From positions 1 through 57,329 of the forward strand of contig JAGCXA010000026.1 in NCBI GenBank assembly GCA_017961575.1: a DNA stretch of 57,329 nucleotides. Direction: 5' to 3'. Source of the stretch: Clostridia bacterium. GTDB taxonomy: Bacteria > Bacillota > Clostridia > Oscillospirales > CAG-272. The notes under the pieces were generated by a model. That model was not told the origin of the DNA. It did not search any database and saw only the letters and a program-made list of their open reading frames with translations. Within the stretch, counting starts at the first letter, position 1; each line of letters begins with the position of its first letter. Shown here one piece after another: positions 9,252 through 19,040 of this stretch. The translations under genes and the position numbers were made by a program.

Positions 9252-10745
9252 ATGAAGGAACTTGACCGCCGGGAGCGCGTCGCCGCCTCCGGCAAAAAGG
9301 GAAAAAAGAAGAGCGTAGCCCGGCGGATCGTCGGGATTGCGCTCCTTTTGCTTTTTCTCTTCCTCGTCTACTTCTGTCTCGGAATGACGCTGTCCGTCCT
9401 TCCGCTCAAAAAAACGGCGGACGGCGTGCGCGATCCCGCCTCCTACCGCGGAAACGGCGATCCGTGGGTCGAACGCGCCGCCGTGATCGAGGAGAACGCC
9501 GACGCATTTGAATGGCGCCTGAAACTGATCGACGCGGCGAAGGACTCGGTGTCCTTCGTCACCTACCAGTTCCGCGAGGGCGAGAGCACGACGCGGCTTG
9601 CCGCCGCCCTGAAACGGGCGGCGGAACGGGGCGTGAAGGTGCGGATCATCGTCGACGGGTTCAACGACGTATTGCGGATGGAGGGAAAGACCTTCTTCCG
9701 CGCGGTCGCCGCCGTCCCCGGCATCGAAATGAAGATTTACAACCGTCCCTCTCTCCTTGCCCCCTGGACCTGCAACGCGCGCCTGCACGACAAATACTTC
9801 ATCGTGGACGACCTCGCCTATATCATCGGGGGACGGAACACCCACGACGGATTCTTCCTCGAAAACGACAACGGGCTTCGCAACTACGACCGCGAGGCGC
9901 TGATCTACAACACCGCCCATACGGACGTCTCTCCCTATCCCGCGGGCGGGGAAGACGTCGCGTCGATCTACGGTCTGATCGACTATTTCGACCGGATGTG
10001 GGAGAGCCGGGAGGTCGAGCCCTTCCGCGTCGGGCTGTCCAAGCCGACGAGCCGGAAGATCCAAGCCGAGTTCGAACGCTGGGAGGAGTTCTCCCGGGAT
10101 CTGCCGACGATGACCGATCCCGACGCCGCGCTTGCGGCGGAAACCCTTGTCATCGACCGCGTGACGCTGCTCACCGGCGAGACCGGGACGGGAGGGAAAC
10201 AGCCGCTCATCTGGAACGAACTCGTCACCCTCTGCGCCTCGGCGGAAAAGCGCGTGCTGATCCAGACGCCCTATATCCTGTTCAGCCGGGATATGTACCG
10301 CGACGTCGAGAAGATCGTCGCCTCCGGCGCTAAGGTCACGATGCTGACCAACTCGGTCCTCAACACCGACAACAAATTCGCCCCGCCCGACTATCTTTAC
10401 CATCAGGACGAGATCCTCGCTACCGGCGTCTCGATCCTCGAATTCGACGGAGACTATTCGACCCACGCGAAAACCGTTTTGATCGACGACGACCTCGTCG
10501 TGATCGGCTCCTTCAACGTCGACCTCCGCTCCACTTACCTGAACACCGAGATCGTCGCGGTGATCGCCGGGGAGGAGTTTCAGGATCAGACCGAGGAGTG
10601 TATGCGCCCGGTCTTCGCCGGTTCGACCCTGATCGGGGAAGAGAACAGGGTCGGACAGCGGCTCAAAGAGGACGCCGGATTTTTCCGCCGCGTCGGTCTT
10701 TATATCGTCGGCGCCATCGTCCAACTCTTCCGCTTCGAGCTGTAA
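9252..10745 (+). CDS. Phospholipase D / cardiolipin-synthase-like protein
   Basis: The 497-residue membrane protein has a basic N-terminus, one hydrophobic segment (about 25-50) and two HKD catalytic motifs. The first is HDKYFIVD (His179, Lys181, Asp186) and the second HAKTVLID (His405, Lys407, Asp412). Two complete HxKxxxxD motifs mean an active phosphatidyl-transferase or phosphodiesterase fold. Classic cardiolipin synthases have two N-terminal membrane helices; this protein has only one, so the substrate is open. It begins 6 bp after glyQS and ends with a convergent terminator. Confidence 0.85.
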   Translation: MKELDRRERVAASGKKGKKKSVARRIVGIALLLLFLFLVYFCLGMTLSVLPLKKTADGVRDPASYRGNGDPWVERAAVIEENADAFEWRLKLIDAAKDSVSFVTYQFREGESTTRLAAALKRAAERGVKVRIIVDGFNDVLRMEGKTFFRAVAAVPGIEMKIYNRPSLLAPWTCNARLHDKYFIVDDLAYIIGGRNTHDGFFLENDNGLRNYDREALIYNTAHTDVSPYPAGGEDVASIYGLIDYFDRMWESREVEPFRVGLSKPTSRKIQAEFERWEEFSRDLPTMTDPDAALAAETLVIDRVTLLTGETGTGGKQPLIWNELVTLCASAEKRVLIQTPYILFSRDMYRDVEKIVASGAKVTMLTNSVLNTDNKFAPPDYLYHQDEILATGVSILEFDGDYSTHAKTVLIDDDLVVIGSFNVDLRSTYLNTEIVAVIAGEEFQDQTEECMRPVFAGSTLIGEENRVGQRLKEDAGFFRRVGLYIVGAIVQLFRFEL

Positions 10746-10822
10746 TGCGTCTCAGTCCAAGCCGACGAAGGCGGCTTGGTATGTTATCCGCTCGCCGGGC
10801 GAGCGACCTCGTTTGAATACAA

Positions 10823-10853
10823 AATCAGCCGCCCGTTGCCGGGCGGCTTCTTT
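10823..10853. terminator. Convergent terminator between the PLD-like gene and clpX
   Basis: GCCGCCCG / CGGGCGGC with a TTGC loop (stem 10828-10847) is followed by TTCTTT on the plus strand and preceded by AAAA for the minus strand. A second small hairpin (CCAAGCCG / CGGCTTGG) lies at 10758-10780. Confidence 0.75.
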
Positions 10854-10874
10854 ATTGATTCCGTTTTTTTCGTG

Positions 10875-12161
10875 TTACTCCGCCTTTTTGATCCGGATCG
10901 GGTCGGCTTTGCCGAGCACCGCGTCCTCGGTGACGACCAGTTTCTTCACCGTCGGATCGGAGGGGATCTCGAACATCGGTTTCAGCATCACGCCCTCGAT
11001 GATCGAGCGGAGCCCGCGCGAGCCGGTCTCGCGTTCGAGCGCCTGCTTCGCGATGGCGCGGAAGGCGGCGTCCTCGATTTCGAGTTCCACGCCGTCGAGT
11101 CCGAAGAGTTTTTTGTACTGGCGGTACATCGAGTTCTTCGGCTCCTTCATGATCCGGACCAGCGCGTCCTCGTCGAGGTTGTCGAGCGTCACGAGGATGG
11201 GGAGCCGCCCGACGAGTTCGGGGATCAGCCCGTATTTCACAATGTCGTGCGCCGTCACGCCCTTGAACACGCCCCGCGCGATCTTCTCGCGCCGCGTGCG
11301 GATCTCGCCGGTGAAGCCGATGGTTTTATTGCCCTGCCGCCGTTCGATGATCTCTTCGAGCCCGTCAAACGCGCCGCCGCAGATGAAGAGGATGTTCTCG
11401 GTGTTGATCTGGATGAATTCCTGATTCGGGTGCTTTCTGCCGCCCTGCGGCGGGACGTTCGCGACCGTGCCTTCGAGGATTTTCAGCAGCGCCTGCTGCA
11501 CGCCCTCGCCCGACACGTCGCGGGTGATCGAGCGGTTCTCGCCCCGACGCGAGATCTTGTCGATCTCGTCGATATAGATGATCCCGCGCTCGGCGAGGTC
11601 GACGTCGTAATCGGCGGCTTGGATCAGCCGGAGCAGGATGTTTTCAACGTCCTCTCCGACGTAGCCCGCCTCGGTCAACGTGGTCGCGTCCGCGATCGCG
11701 AAGGGAACGCGGAAGCACTTGGCGAGCGTCTGCGCGAGATAGGTCTTTCCGACGCCGGTCGGACCGATCAGAAGCACGTTCGATTTTTGCAGTTCGACGT
11801 CGTCGTCCTCGGCGGGGGCGGCGTTCTGCTTTCCTTCGGCTTTGCTTTTCAGTTTCGCGTCGTGCGCGGCGATCCGCTTGTAGTGATTGTAGACGGCGAC
11901 CGACAGCACTTCCTTCGCGTCGTCCTGCCCGATAACGTAGTCGTCGAGCATCTTCTTGATCTCGGTCGGCTTCGGCATATTTTCGGGCGAGAAAGTCTCG
12001 GCAAATCGCGTGACCGCCTGCTCGTCGATCAGGTTCTGGCAATCCTCGACGCATCCGTCGCAGATATAGAGCCCGGTGCGCGACGGGATCAGGAAAAGAA
12101 CCTGATCTTCCGTCCTGCCGCAGAAGGCGCAGCGGCGGCGTCCGCTTGACTGTTTTTCCAT
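10875..12161 (-). CDS. clpX: ATP-dependent Clp protease ATP-binding subunit ClpX
   Basis: This 428-residue AAA+ unfoldase feeds substrates to ClpP. The N-terminal zinc domain is [11 protein letters not shown] ... [10 protein letters not shown]. The AAA+ core has Walker [13 protein letters not shown], Walker [11 protein letters not shown] and the [13 protein letters not shown] segment; [13 protein letters not shown] near the end is typical of ClpX. An in-frame ATG 18 codons upstream exists, but the ATG at 12161 has AAAGGA at good distance and begins [15 protein letters not shown] as in the family. The tig-clpP-clpX order is the common Clostridial arrangement. Confidence 0.97.
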   Translation of the reverse strand: MEKQSSGRRRCAFCGRTEDQVLFLIPSRTGLYICDGCVEDCQNLIDEQAVTRFAETFSPENMPKPTEIKKMLDDYVIGQDDAKEVLSVAVYNHYKRIAAHDAKLKSKAEGKQNAAPAEDDDVELQKSNVLLIGPTGVGKTYLAQTLAKCFRVPFAIADATTLTEAGYVGEDVENILLRLIQAADYDVDLAERGIIYIDEIDKISRRGENRSITRDVSGEGVQQALLKILEGTVANVPPQGGRKHPNQEFIQINTENILFICGGAFDGLEEIIERRQGNKTIGFTGEIRTRREKIARGVFKGVTAHDIVKYGLIPELVGRLPILVTLDNLDEDALVRIMKEPKNSMYRQYKKLFGLDGVELEIEDAAFRAIAKQALERETGSRGLRSIIEGVMLKPMFEIPSDPTVKKLVVTEDAVLGKADPIRIKKAE

Positions 12162-12252
12162 AATCACGTTATCCTTTGCATTGTCGAAAAACGAAAATTC
12201 GGCGAGGCGGTTCACGTCCGTTCGGGGGAACCGCCTCGCCGACGGGGAAGGA

Positions 12253-12840
12253 TCAGATCCGCTTCTCCATCACGCGGTCGATCAGTCCGTATTCGGCGGC
12301 CTCTGCCGCGGTCATAAAGTTGTCGCGTTCGGTGTCCCGGCAGATCTCTTCGTAGGTGCGCCCGGTCTGCTCGGCTAAGATCCGATTCATCTTTTCACGG
12401 ATGAAAAGCAGGTGATCGGCGTGGATCTTGATGTCGCTCGCCTGACCCTGCATCCCGCCGACCAGCGGCTGATGGATCATCACCTCGCTGTTCGGGAGAG
12501 CGAACCGCTTTCCCTTCGCGCCGGAGGAGAGCAGGAACGCGCCCATGCTCGCCGCCATTCCGATGCAGATGGTCGAGACGTCGCATTTGATATAGTTCAT
12601 CGTGTCGTAGATCGCCATTCCCGCCGAGATCGACCCGCCGGGGCTGTTGATATAGAAACTGATGTCCTTCTCGGGATCCTGCGATTCGAGATAGAGCATC
12701 TGCGCCACGATGAGCGACGCCGTCTGATCGTTCACCTCTTCGGAGAGGATGACGACCCGGTCGTTCAGAAGCCGGGAATAAATATCGAAGGAACGCTCGC
12801 CTCTCGGGGTATTCTCAATGACCATAGGGACAAGTGCCAT
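12253..12840 (-). CDS. clpP: ATP-dependent Clp protease proteolytic subunit ClpP
   Basis: This 195-residue serine peptidase forms the tetradecameric ClpP barrel. Visible landmarks are [20 protein letters not shown], the nucleophile region [13 protein letters not shown] (Ser), and [14 protein letters not shown] (His), in the usual positions. The C-terminal Asp is in [11 protein letters not shown]. It lies between tig and clpX on the same strand, with short gaps, consistent with one operon. Confidence 0.97.
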   Translation of the reverse strand: MALVPMVIENTPRGERSFDIYSRLLNDRVVILSEEVNDQTASLIVAQMLYLESQDPEKDISFYINSPGGSISAGMAIYDTMNYIKCDVSTICIGMAASMGAFLLSSGAKGKRFALPNSEVMIHQPLVGGMQGQASDIKIHADHLLFIREKMNRILAEQTGRTYEEICRDTERDNFMTAAEAAEYGLIDRVMEKRI

Positions 12841-12875
12841 GGGATGATCCTCCTTCGGATGACTGTTTTTCGGGA

Positions 12876-14387
12876 TTACTTATCCGCCGCGGGCTTTTTC
12901 GCGGCGGGCTTTTTCGCTGCCGTCGTCTTCGCCGCCGCAGTCTTGGTCGCGGCGGACTTCGGAGCCGCCTTCGTTCCGGTCGACTTCGCGGTCGCGCTCT
13001 TGGTCGCGGGCTTCTTCGCCGCGGGTTTCTCCTCGGCGGGTTTCTCGGCGTCGTCGGCTTTCTTCGCCGCAGGTTTCGCCGCGGGTTTCTTCGCGGCGGG
13101 CTTCTTCGCCGCCTTCACGACGGCTTTCGCCTTGATGAGATCCATCGCCGCCTTCACGAGCAGATCGCGGCGGATGTCTTCGGCGTCGACCATCCCCTTG
13201 ACCTGTTCGACGGGTACGTTATATGCGTCGGAGATGTTCTTGTATTCCTCCTCGACCTTTTCGTCGGCGACGGTCAGTTTTTCAAGCGCGGCGACGGTTT
13301 CGAGCGCGAGCCGCACCTTCACCTGCTTTTCCGCCATCGGACGCATCTGCTTCCGCAGATCGTCGAGGGTCTGCCCGGTGTACTTGAAGTAGGTTTTGAG
13401 GTCGAGTCCCTGCTGACGGAGCCGCGTGTCGTAGTCGCGGACGTAGTTCTCGGTCTCGGCAACGAACATCGGTTCGGGGACGTCGGCTTTCACGAGGTCG
13501 ACCAGTTTCTCGCTCAGCGCGTTCTCGAACGCGACGTCGGCGGACTGCTCTTTTCTCTTCTGAATGTTTGCCCGAACGTCGGCTTTATATTCATCCAGCG
13601 TGTCAAACTCCGAAACGTCCTTGGCGAACTCGTCGTCGAGGGCGGGGAGTTCGGTCGCCTTGATCGCGTTCAGCTTGCAGGCGAAGACGGCTTCCTTGCC
13701 CGCGAGTTCCTTGGCGTGGTAGTCGGCGGGGAAGGTGACCTTCACGTCAAACTCGTCGCCGATCTTGTGACCGACGATCTGATCCTCGAAACCGGGGATG
13801 AAACTCCCGCTTCCGAGCCGGAGGTCGTACTTCTCGGCGGCGCCGCCGTCAAACGCGACTCCGTCCACCGTGCCCTTGTAGTCGATGTTCGCGGTGTCGC
13901 CGTTTTCGGCGGGACGGTCGGTCACGTCGACCGTGCGTCCGTTTCTCTCCTGCACGCGCTTCACCTCGGCGTCGACTTCCTCGTCCGAGACCTTGACGGT
14001 CTCTTTTTCGGCTTCAATGCCGATATAGCCCTCGATCTTGACCTCGGGCTTCACGTAGACCAGCGCCTTGAAGGAGGCGCCGTTCTCGTCGATTTTATCA
14101 ACGTCGATCTCGGGCTGCCCGACGGTGTCGAGCCCCGCTTCCTTGATCGCCGCTTCGTAGGCGGCGGGCATCACCTCGTTGATGGCGTCCTCGTAGAACA
14201 CGCCCTTGCCGTACATCTGTTCGACGATGTGACGGGGCGCCTTCCCGCGGCGGAAGCCGGGAACGGTGATCGATCCTTTCTTCTTATTGAAAACGTCCGA
14301 AACCGCTTTGTCAAAGGTCTCCTTGTCGACCGAGAACCCGATCTCAAACCGGTTTTTTCCTGCCGCTTCCTTTTTCGTCAGAGCCAT
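12876..14387 (-). CDS. tig: Trigger factor with a long Lys/Ala/Pro-rich C-terminal tail
   Basis: This ribosome-bound chaperone and peptidyl-prolyl isomerase has 503 residues. The ribosome-binding domain contains [17 protein letters not shown]. The FKBP-like domain begins at [20 protein letters not shown]. The helical chaperone arms run to about residue 425. Residues 426-503 are then a low-complexity Lys/Ala/Pro/Thr tail of repeated AAKKP units, absent from the standard protein of about 430 residues. The TTG at 14402 is in frame, but GGAGG placed 8 bases before the ATG at 14387 decides the start ([10 protein letters not shown]). A TTGACA/TAAAAT promoter lies upstream. Confidence 0.94.
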   Translation of the reverse strand: MALTKKEAAGKNRFEIGFSVDKETFDKAVSDVFNKKKGSITVPGFRRGKAPRHIVEQMYGKGVFYEDAINEVMPAAYEAAIKEAGLDTVGQPEIDVDKIDENGASFKALVYVKPEVKIEGYIGIEAEKETVKVSDEEVDAEVKRVQERNGRTVDVTDRPAENGDTANIDYKGTVDGVAFDGGAAEKYDLRLGSGSFIPGFEDQIVGHKIGDEFDVKVTFPADYHAKELAGKEAVFACKLNAIKATELPALDDEFAKDVSEFDTLDEYKADVRANIQKRKEQSADVAFENALSEKLVDLVKADVPEPMFVAETENYVRDYDTRLRQQGLDLKTYFKYTGQTLDDLRKQMRPMAEKQVKVRLALETVAALEKLTVADEKVEEEYKNISDAYNVPVEQVKGMVDAEDIRRDLLVKAAMDLIKAKAVVKAAKKPAAKKPAAKPAAKKADDAEKPAEEKPAAKKPATKSATAKSTGTKAAPKSAATKTAAAKTTAAKKPAAKKPAADK

Positions 14388-14429
14388 TGGGTTTTCCTCC
14401 AAAAGAACTTTATTTTTTACAACTCATTT

Positions 14430-14458
14430 ATTTTACATTAAAAGAAAATACTTGTCAA
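14430..14458 (-). promoter_or_regulatory. Promoter of tig-clpP-clpX
   Basis: On the minus strand TTGACA (14453-14458) and TAAAAT (14430-14435) are 17 bp apart, within an AT-rich stretch upstream of tig. Confidence 0.78.
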
Positions 14459-14516
14459 GCAATTTGCGTCAAAAAAAGACCGAAAAGCGAAAAAAGCAAC
14501 GCGCCGTTCGCCCCCG

Positions 14517-15230
14517 TCAGAGCAGTTTGGGGAGAAAATCGAGATAGTCCGCCGAAATAAAACGGAACGTGATCCCCTCGAACTCGGTCGCGGCGGGGAC
14601 GGTGTAGATCCCGTGGATATGCCCGAAACAGCACTCGGTCACGCCGTATTCGTGAAGCAGGTCGACCGTCGGACGGCAGACCTGATCGTTCCAGACCGGG
14701 GGGAAGTGAAAGAACACGACGGTTTTCGCGCCGGGGTGTTCCTCTTCGAGTTTTTTCGCCGCGTCGAGCGAGAGTTTCAGCCGGATCGCCTCCCGGTTGA
14801 CCAGTTTCTCAAAGTCGCCGTGCGCGCCCTCGTCGTTTTCCCCGAACCAGCCGCGCGTGCCGCAGACGATCCTGCCTTCGGTATAGATCGCGTTGTTGTG
14901 CAGGAACCGGATGTCGTCGAAACCGAGCGAGGCGAGATAGGCGTTCATTTTGGTTTCGGTCGACCACCAGTAGTCGTGATTGCCTTTTCCGAGGATCTTT
15001 TTGCCCGGAAGGGAGTGCAGGAAAGTAAAGTCGGACTTCGTGCCGGCAAGGGAAACCGACCAGGAGACGTCACCGGGGATCACGACGGTGTCGCCGTCCG
15101 AGACGACGGCGCGCCAGTTCTTTTCGAGCCGCTCGGTGTAGCCCGCCCACTTCTTGCCGAATACCTCCATCGACTTGTCGGTATCCGCCGCCGTGGAGAG
15201 ATGAAGATCCGAGATCGCAAAGAGCGCCAA
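14517..15230 (-). CDS. Calcineurin-like metallophosphoesterase
   Basis: The 237-residue enzyme carries the complete metallophosphoesterase motif set: ISDLHLS (DxH), IPGDVSW (GD), GKGNHDYWW (GNHD), FFHFPP and GHIHGIY (GHxH). Start: the frame is open to 15302, but the TTG at 15230 begins LALFAISDLHLS, as homologues do, and has AAAGGAGG 11 bases upstream. Substrate is unknown; relatives act on phosphodiesters or phosphoproteins. It is a single gene between tig and a divergent DUF1540 gene. Confidence 0.88.
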   Translation of the reverse strand: MALFAISDLHLSTAADTDKSMEVFGKKWAGYTERLEKNWRAVVSDGDTVVIPGDVSWSVSLAGTKSDFTFLHSLPGKKILGKGNHDYWWSTETKMNAYLASLGFDDIRFLHNNAIYTEGRIVCGTRGWFGENDEGAHGDFEKLVNREAIRLKLSLDAAKKLEEEHPGAKTVVFFHFPPVWNDQVCRPTVDLLHEYGVTECCFGHIHGIYTVPAATEFEGITFRFISADYLDFLPKLL

Positions 15231-15322
15231 GTCCGGGAACGCCTCCTTTCGGTTGATTTTCGTATAATCCGCCCGCCCGGCGGGTATACTCTCCTGCGGC
15301 AAAACGCCGAAAGGAGAAAGAA

Positions 15323-15517
15323 ATGAAAGACAAAGAAAACGCGGAATGCAGCTCGCCCTGCGAGAAGATCAAGGGGATCACCTGCGACGTGAAGAGCTGC
15401 GAGTACAACGACGGGGAGAACGAGTGCTTGGCGGGTCACATCTCGGTGGGGCCGACCGACGCCTCCTGCTCGGACGAGACGGTCTGCGTGACCTTCCGTC
15501 CGAAGACCGAGGGCTGA
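15323..15517 (+). CDS. DUF1540 Cys-rich small protein
   Basis: The 64-residue protein has eight Cys residues, including GITCDVKSCEYNDGENEC followed by AGHISVGP and C-x5-C-x4-F, the DUF1540 signature common in Clostridia. The Cys spacing suggests metal binding. The ATG follows GAAAGGAGAAAG. Its stop (15517) directly abuts the thrC stop (15518) on the other strand. The function of the family is unknown. Confidence 0.88.
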   Translation: MKDKENAECSSPCEKIKGITCDVKSCEYNDGENECLAGHISVGPTDASCSDETVCVTFRPKTEG

Positions 15518-16999
15518 TTACAGTCCGGCGAACGCAAGCACCCGCTCGGGCATCTCTTCGGGAGCCGCCGTCCCGGTAAAGCGGACGGTGCGCTCCCCGA
15601 TCCCGACCAGCGGGGCGGGGATGGGAGTCGAGGTCAGCGACGACAGCTCGCGGAGAGCCGACAGGTCGCTCCCCGGCTCTTTTCCCGTCAGACTGCGGTA
15701 GACGTTCGCGGCGAACTTATACGGGCTTGCCGTCGAGGCGAGCAGGATCTTGCGCGAGCGGTCGCGCGCGTTTCTGTCGGCGCGGATCGCGGCGTAGCCC
15801 ACCGCCGTGTGCGGATCGGCGAGATACCCCGCCTCCCACGCGAGTCTGATCGCTTCCGCCGTTTTGGTTTCGTCGGCGGAATAGCCGATGAAGTCGGCGC
15901 GGAGGGCGGTCAGTTCCTCGTGGGTCAGGGCGTAGGTCCCGGTCGCGTTCAGCTGCTCCATCAGCGCCTTGCAGCGCCGCGCGCCGAAACGGACGAAGAG
16001 CAGCCGTTCGAGGTTGCTCGAAATCAGAATATCCATAGAGGGCGACATCGTGGTATGGAACGAACGGTTCCGGTCGTAGACGCCGCAGGCGAAGAACTCG
16101 GTCAGAACGTCGTTGCGGTTCGACGCGCAGATCAGCCGTCCGAGGGGGACCCCCATCTTTTTCGCCAGATACGCGGCGAAAATATTGCCGAAATTCCCGG
16201 TCGGCACCGTCACGTCCACCGTCTCTCCCATCTCGATCCGAGAGGTGGAAACGAGGTCGCAGTAGGCGGATACGTAATACGCGATCTGGGGCGCGAGCCG
16301 TCCCCAGTTGATCGAGTTCGCGCTCGAAAGGATCACGCCCCGTCCGGCGAGTTTTTCGCGGATCGAGGGGTCGGAAAAGATCGTTTTCACCCCGGTCTGC
16401 GCGTCGTCGAAGTTGCCGCGGATCGCCGTCACGTTGACGTTGTCCCCGGTCTGGGTCGCCATCTGCAGTTTCTGCACCCGGCTGACCCCGTCGACGGGGT
16501 AGAACACCTGAATTTTGGTCTGCGGAACGTCGCGATACCCTTCCAGCGCCGCCTTGCCCGTGTCGCCCGACGTGGCGACGAGGATCAGGGCGGTTTTCCG
16601 TTCTCCCGTCTTGCGGAGCGCGCGGGAGAGCAGGCGCGGCATGATCTGCAGCGCCATATCCTTGAACGCGCAGGTCGGACCGTGCCAGAGTTCGAGGGCG
16701 ACGGTCGTCCCGTCAATATCCGAGAGCGGCGCGGCGCCGCCGGGGAAGCGTTCCTCGCCGTACGCCTCGCGGCAGTCGGAGAGCAGTTCTTCCTCGGTAT
16801 AATCGGAGAGGAACTTTCCGAGGATACGCGCGGCGCGTTCGGGATAGGGCATCCCCGAGAGTTCGTAGAGTTCGTCCTCGTCGATCTGCGGGATCTCGGC
16901 GGGCATATAGAGCCCTCCGTCGGGGGCTAACCCCCGTTTGATCGCCTCGGCGCTCGTAACGTAGGGTCCGGTTGCGGAACGGGTGCTGGAGTAGAGCAT
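15518..16999 (-). CDS. thrC: Threonine synthase
   Basis: This 493-residue PLP enzyme makes threonine from O-phosphohomoserine. It begins MLYSSTRSATGPYVTSAEAI and has GLAPDGGLYMP. The PLP Lys lies in CAFKDMALQ, and the phosphate-binding region is ATSGDTGKAALEGY. VPTGNFGNIFAAYLAKKMG follows in the C-terminal half. The open frame runs further upstream, but the ATG at 16999 has AAAGGAT seven bases before it and matches family starts. It has its own transcript, ending convergently with the DUF1540 gene. Confidence 0.95.
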   Translation of the reverse strand: MLYSSTRSATGPYVTSAEAIKRGLAPDGGLYMPAEIPQIDEDELYELSGMPYPERAARILGKFLSDYTEEELLSDCREAYGEERFPGGAAPLSDIDGTTVALELWHGPTCAFKDMALQIMPRLLSRALRKTGERKTALILVATSGDTGKAALEGYRDVPQTKIQVFYPVDGVSRVQKLQMATQTGDNVNVTAIRGNFDDAQTGVKTIFSDPSIREKLAGRGVILSSANSINWGRLAPQIAYYVSAYCDLVSTSRIEMGETVDVTVPTGNFGNIFAAYLAKKMGVPLGRLICASNRNDVLTEFFACGVYDRNRSFHTTMSPSMDILISSNLERLLFVRFGARRCKALMEQLNATGTYALTHEELTALRADFIGYSADETKTAEAIRLAWEAGYLADPHTAVGYAAIRADRNARDRSRKILLASTASPYKFAANVYRSLTGKEPGSDLSALRELSSLTSTPIPAPLVGIGERTVRFTGTAAPEEMPERVLAFAGL

Positions 17000-17054
17000 T
17001 GTTTTATCCTTTCGCGTGGGTACACCACAAAAACTTTTTCCGTATGATTCGGTT

Positions 17055-17963
17055 TCAAAGACCGACCCGGTCGAAAAACCGGTCGGCGTTCCGGGAGAAG
17101 ATCGCGTCGATCCCGCCGTCGGGGATCCCCGCGTCGGAGAGCGCCCTCGCGAGCGCGGGCAGATCGGAGGTCGAGGACAGCCCCTCGGGCACCTCGTCGG
17201 TGCCGTCGAAGTCGCAGCCCAGGGCGATCGCGTCGGGGAAGCGGGCAAAACCGTAGAGCAGATGCGCCGCGACGTCGCCGATCCCGGCGCGGCCGTCCGG
17301 CGTCAGGTGCGGTGCGTGGAAGGTGACGCCGATCAGCCCCCCGAGATCCGTGATCCTCTCCGCGTCCCGGTCGGTCAGGTTCCGTCCGTGCGGGCGGAGC
17401 GCGTCGAACCCGACGTGCGAGGCGATCACGGGCAGTCCGCGCGCCTCTCCCATCGAGAGCATTTCGTCGGCGGCTCTCCGGGAGGCGTGCGAAAGATCGG
17501 GGATCAGCCCGAGGGCAAAACAGCGGTCGATCGCCTCCCGCCCGAAGGGCGTCAGCCCGACGTCGGTGTCCCACGCTCCGCCGAGGGCGTTTTCGCCCCG
17601 CCAGAACGGGATCACCGATACGACGCCCGCCGCCGCGAGCGCGTCGAGGAGCGTAAGGTCTCGCCCGATCGGGCGCAGATCCTCCACCGAGAGCGGAACC
17701 GAGGCGGGCGGGATCCCCTCCGCCGCGCATTTGCGCCGGAAGGACAGGACGGTTTTGAAGAGGTCGCCCCTGCATTCGTCGTCGGTGCGTCCGGCGCGGC
17801 TCCACACCGCCGAAACGACGCGGAAGCCGGAATAGTCCGAAAGGGAAGTCAGCCGGACGGCGAGGGCGGCAGAGGAGCAGGGTAGGTCGGATCCCTCCAT
17901 TCTGGTGGGGGTATCGGCGTGCAGGACGGTGAGACGTACGGGAACGCGGGACTTGTCGTTCAT
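17055..17963 (-). CDS. Membrane-dipeptidase family (M19) zinc dipeptidase
   Basis: The 302-residue protein has the M19 landmarks: LHADTP near the N-terminus (metal ligands), LIPDLSHASRRAADEML, VIASHVGFDALRPHGRNLTD (substrate-side His and Arg), and ALGCDFDGTDEVPEG close to the end. The family hydrolyses dipeptides, often including D-residues. No signal peptide is seen, so a cytoplasmic enzyme is likely despite the family name. GGAGG stands six bases before the ATG at 17963. It lies upstream of thrC on the same strand, with a 55-bp gap. Confidence 0.9.
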   Translation of the reverse strand: MNDKSRVPVRLTVLHADTPTRMEGSDLPCSSAALAVRLTSLSDYSGFRVVSAVWSRAGRTDDECRGDLFKTVLSFRRKCAAEGIPPASVPLSVEDLRPIGRDLTLLDALAAAGVVSVIPFWRGENALGGAWDTDVGLTPFGREAIDRCFALGLIPDLSHASRRAADEMLSMGEARGLPVIASHVGFDALRPHGRNLTDRDAERITDLGGLIGVTFHAPHLTPDGRAGIGDVAAHLLYGFARFPDAIALGCDFDGTDEVPEGLSSTSDLPALARALSDAGIPDGGIDAIFSRNADRFFDRVGL

Positions 17964-18012
17964 TCTTTACCTCCGCATCGTTTTCTCAACTCTTATGCGG
18001 AGGCGCGCCGCA

Positions 18013-18414
18013 TTATGCGCGCGCGAAGAACGCTCCCTCGATGTGATTGACCGATTTTACTCTGTCGCGGCTTTCGTTCGGGTCGAGCAGAACCTCGATC
18101 ACGTCGAAACGGATCGAAAGATCGGGCGACGGATGACGCGAGAGCCAGATCCTCGCCGCGCGGACGATATGCTCCTGCTTGTCGGGGGTGACGGCGGCGG
18201 CGGGACGGGTCAGGCAGGTTTCCTTTCCCGGTTCGAGCCGTCGGGTCTTCACCTCGACGAAGATCAGCGTGCGCCGGCGTTTCGCCACGACGTCGATCTC
18301 GGCGCCCCCCGCCCGGTAGTTCCGGTCGAGGACGCGAAAGAAGCGGCGGCGGAGATAGCGGACTGCGGCGCGTTCGCCGAGGTCGCCCCGGGCGCGCTTT
18401 TCGGTCTTGCTCAT
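18013..18414 (-). CDS. yraN: YraN family (UPF0102) protein
   Basis: The 133-residue protein contains [20 protein letters not shown] and then [20 protein letters not shown] and VEVKTRR, the restriction-endonuclease-like core of UPF0102 with D-ExK-type residues. Nuclease activity is inferred from the fold, not shown. Its start overlaps the rnhB stop by 4 bp, so the two are translationally coupled; rnhB-yraN is a common pair. Confidence 0.92.
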   Translation of the reverse strand: MSKTEKRARGDLGERAAVRYLRRRFFRVLDRNYRAGGAEIDVVAKRRRTLIFVEVKTRRLEPGKETCLTRPAAAVTPDKQEHIVRAARIWLSRHPSPDLSIRFDVIEVLLDPNESRDRVKSVNHIEGAFFARA

Positions 18415-19040
18415 TTCCCGTTCTCTCCGTCCGAGAGGAATTTCAGAAAGGAGCGGCGGTGGAGCGGGCAGGGACCGAGCCGACGCAGGGCGTCCATGTG
18501 CTCTTTCGTCCCGTATCCCTTGTGTTTGGCAAACCCGTATTCCGGGTACTCGCGGTCGTTTTCCAGGCAGATCCGATCCCGCGTCACCTTGGCGAGGATG
18601 CTCGCCGCCGCGATCGAGACCGAGAGGGCGTCGCCCGAGATCACCGTTTGGTGCGGGATCGCGATCCCGCGGGCGCAGTTCCCGTCGATCAGGGCGAAGT
18701 CCGCCGGGACGGGCAGTCCCTCGATCGCGCGGCGCATCGCCAGCATCGTGGCGTTTAAGATGTTCAGCTCGTCGATCTCCTCGGGCGACGCCGTACCGAC
18801 GGCGTAGGCGAGGGCGACGTCGCGCACAGCGTCATAGAGACGGTCGCGCTGTTTCGGGGTCAGTTTTTTCGAGTCGTTAAGACCGGGGATCACGCATCCC
18901 GCGGGGAGGATGCAGGCGGCGGCGACGACGGGACCCGAGAGCGGACCTCTGCCCGCCTCGTCCACGCCGCAGACCGATCTGTAACCCGCCTCGCGCAGTT
19001 GGTTTTCGAGGCGTTCGTCGGGGACGGTCTTGTTCAGCAT
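18411..19040 (-). CDS. rnhB: Ribonuclease HII
   Basis: This 209-residue enzyme removes ribonucleotides from DNA and RNA from RNA-DNA hybrids. The active-site segment [20 protein letters not shown] contains the Asp-Glu pair, and a further Asp lies in FALIDGN. The tail has [19 protein letters not shown], conserved in RNase HII. It overlaps rbgA by 7 bp and yraN by 4 bp. Confidence 0.96.
   Translation of the reverse strand: MLNKTVPDERLENQLREAGYRSVCGVDEAGRGPLSGPVVAAACILPAGCVIPGLNDSKKLTPKQRDRLYDAVRDVALAYAVGTASPEEIDELNILNATMLAMRRAIEGLPVPADFALIDGNCARGIAIPHQTVISGDALSVSIAAASILAKVTRDRICLENDREYPEYGFAKHKGYGTKEHMDALRRLGPCPLHRRSFLKFLSDGENGK

Noticed and set aside
6444-10724. Open frame of 1426 codons on the minus strand across mtaB, glyQS and the PLD-like gene
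   Set aside because: It is antisense to three well-recognised proteins, has no family motif and is Arg/Asp/Glu/Gly/Val-rich as expected from reading GC-rich codons backwards.
14388-14402. TTG start five codons upstream of the trigger factor ATG
   Set aside because: The TTG overlaps the GGAGG site that clearly serves the ATG at 14387.
15255-15300. Promoters TATAAT/TATACT between the metallophosphoesterase and DUF1540 genes
   Set aside because: The -10 boxes are good but no matching -35 box was found for either strand, so they are not listed.
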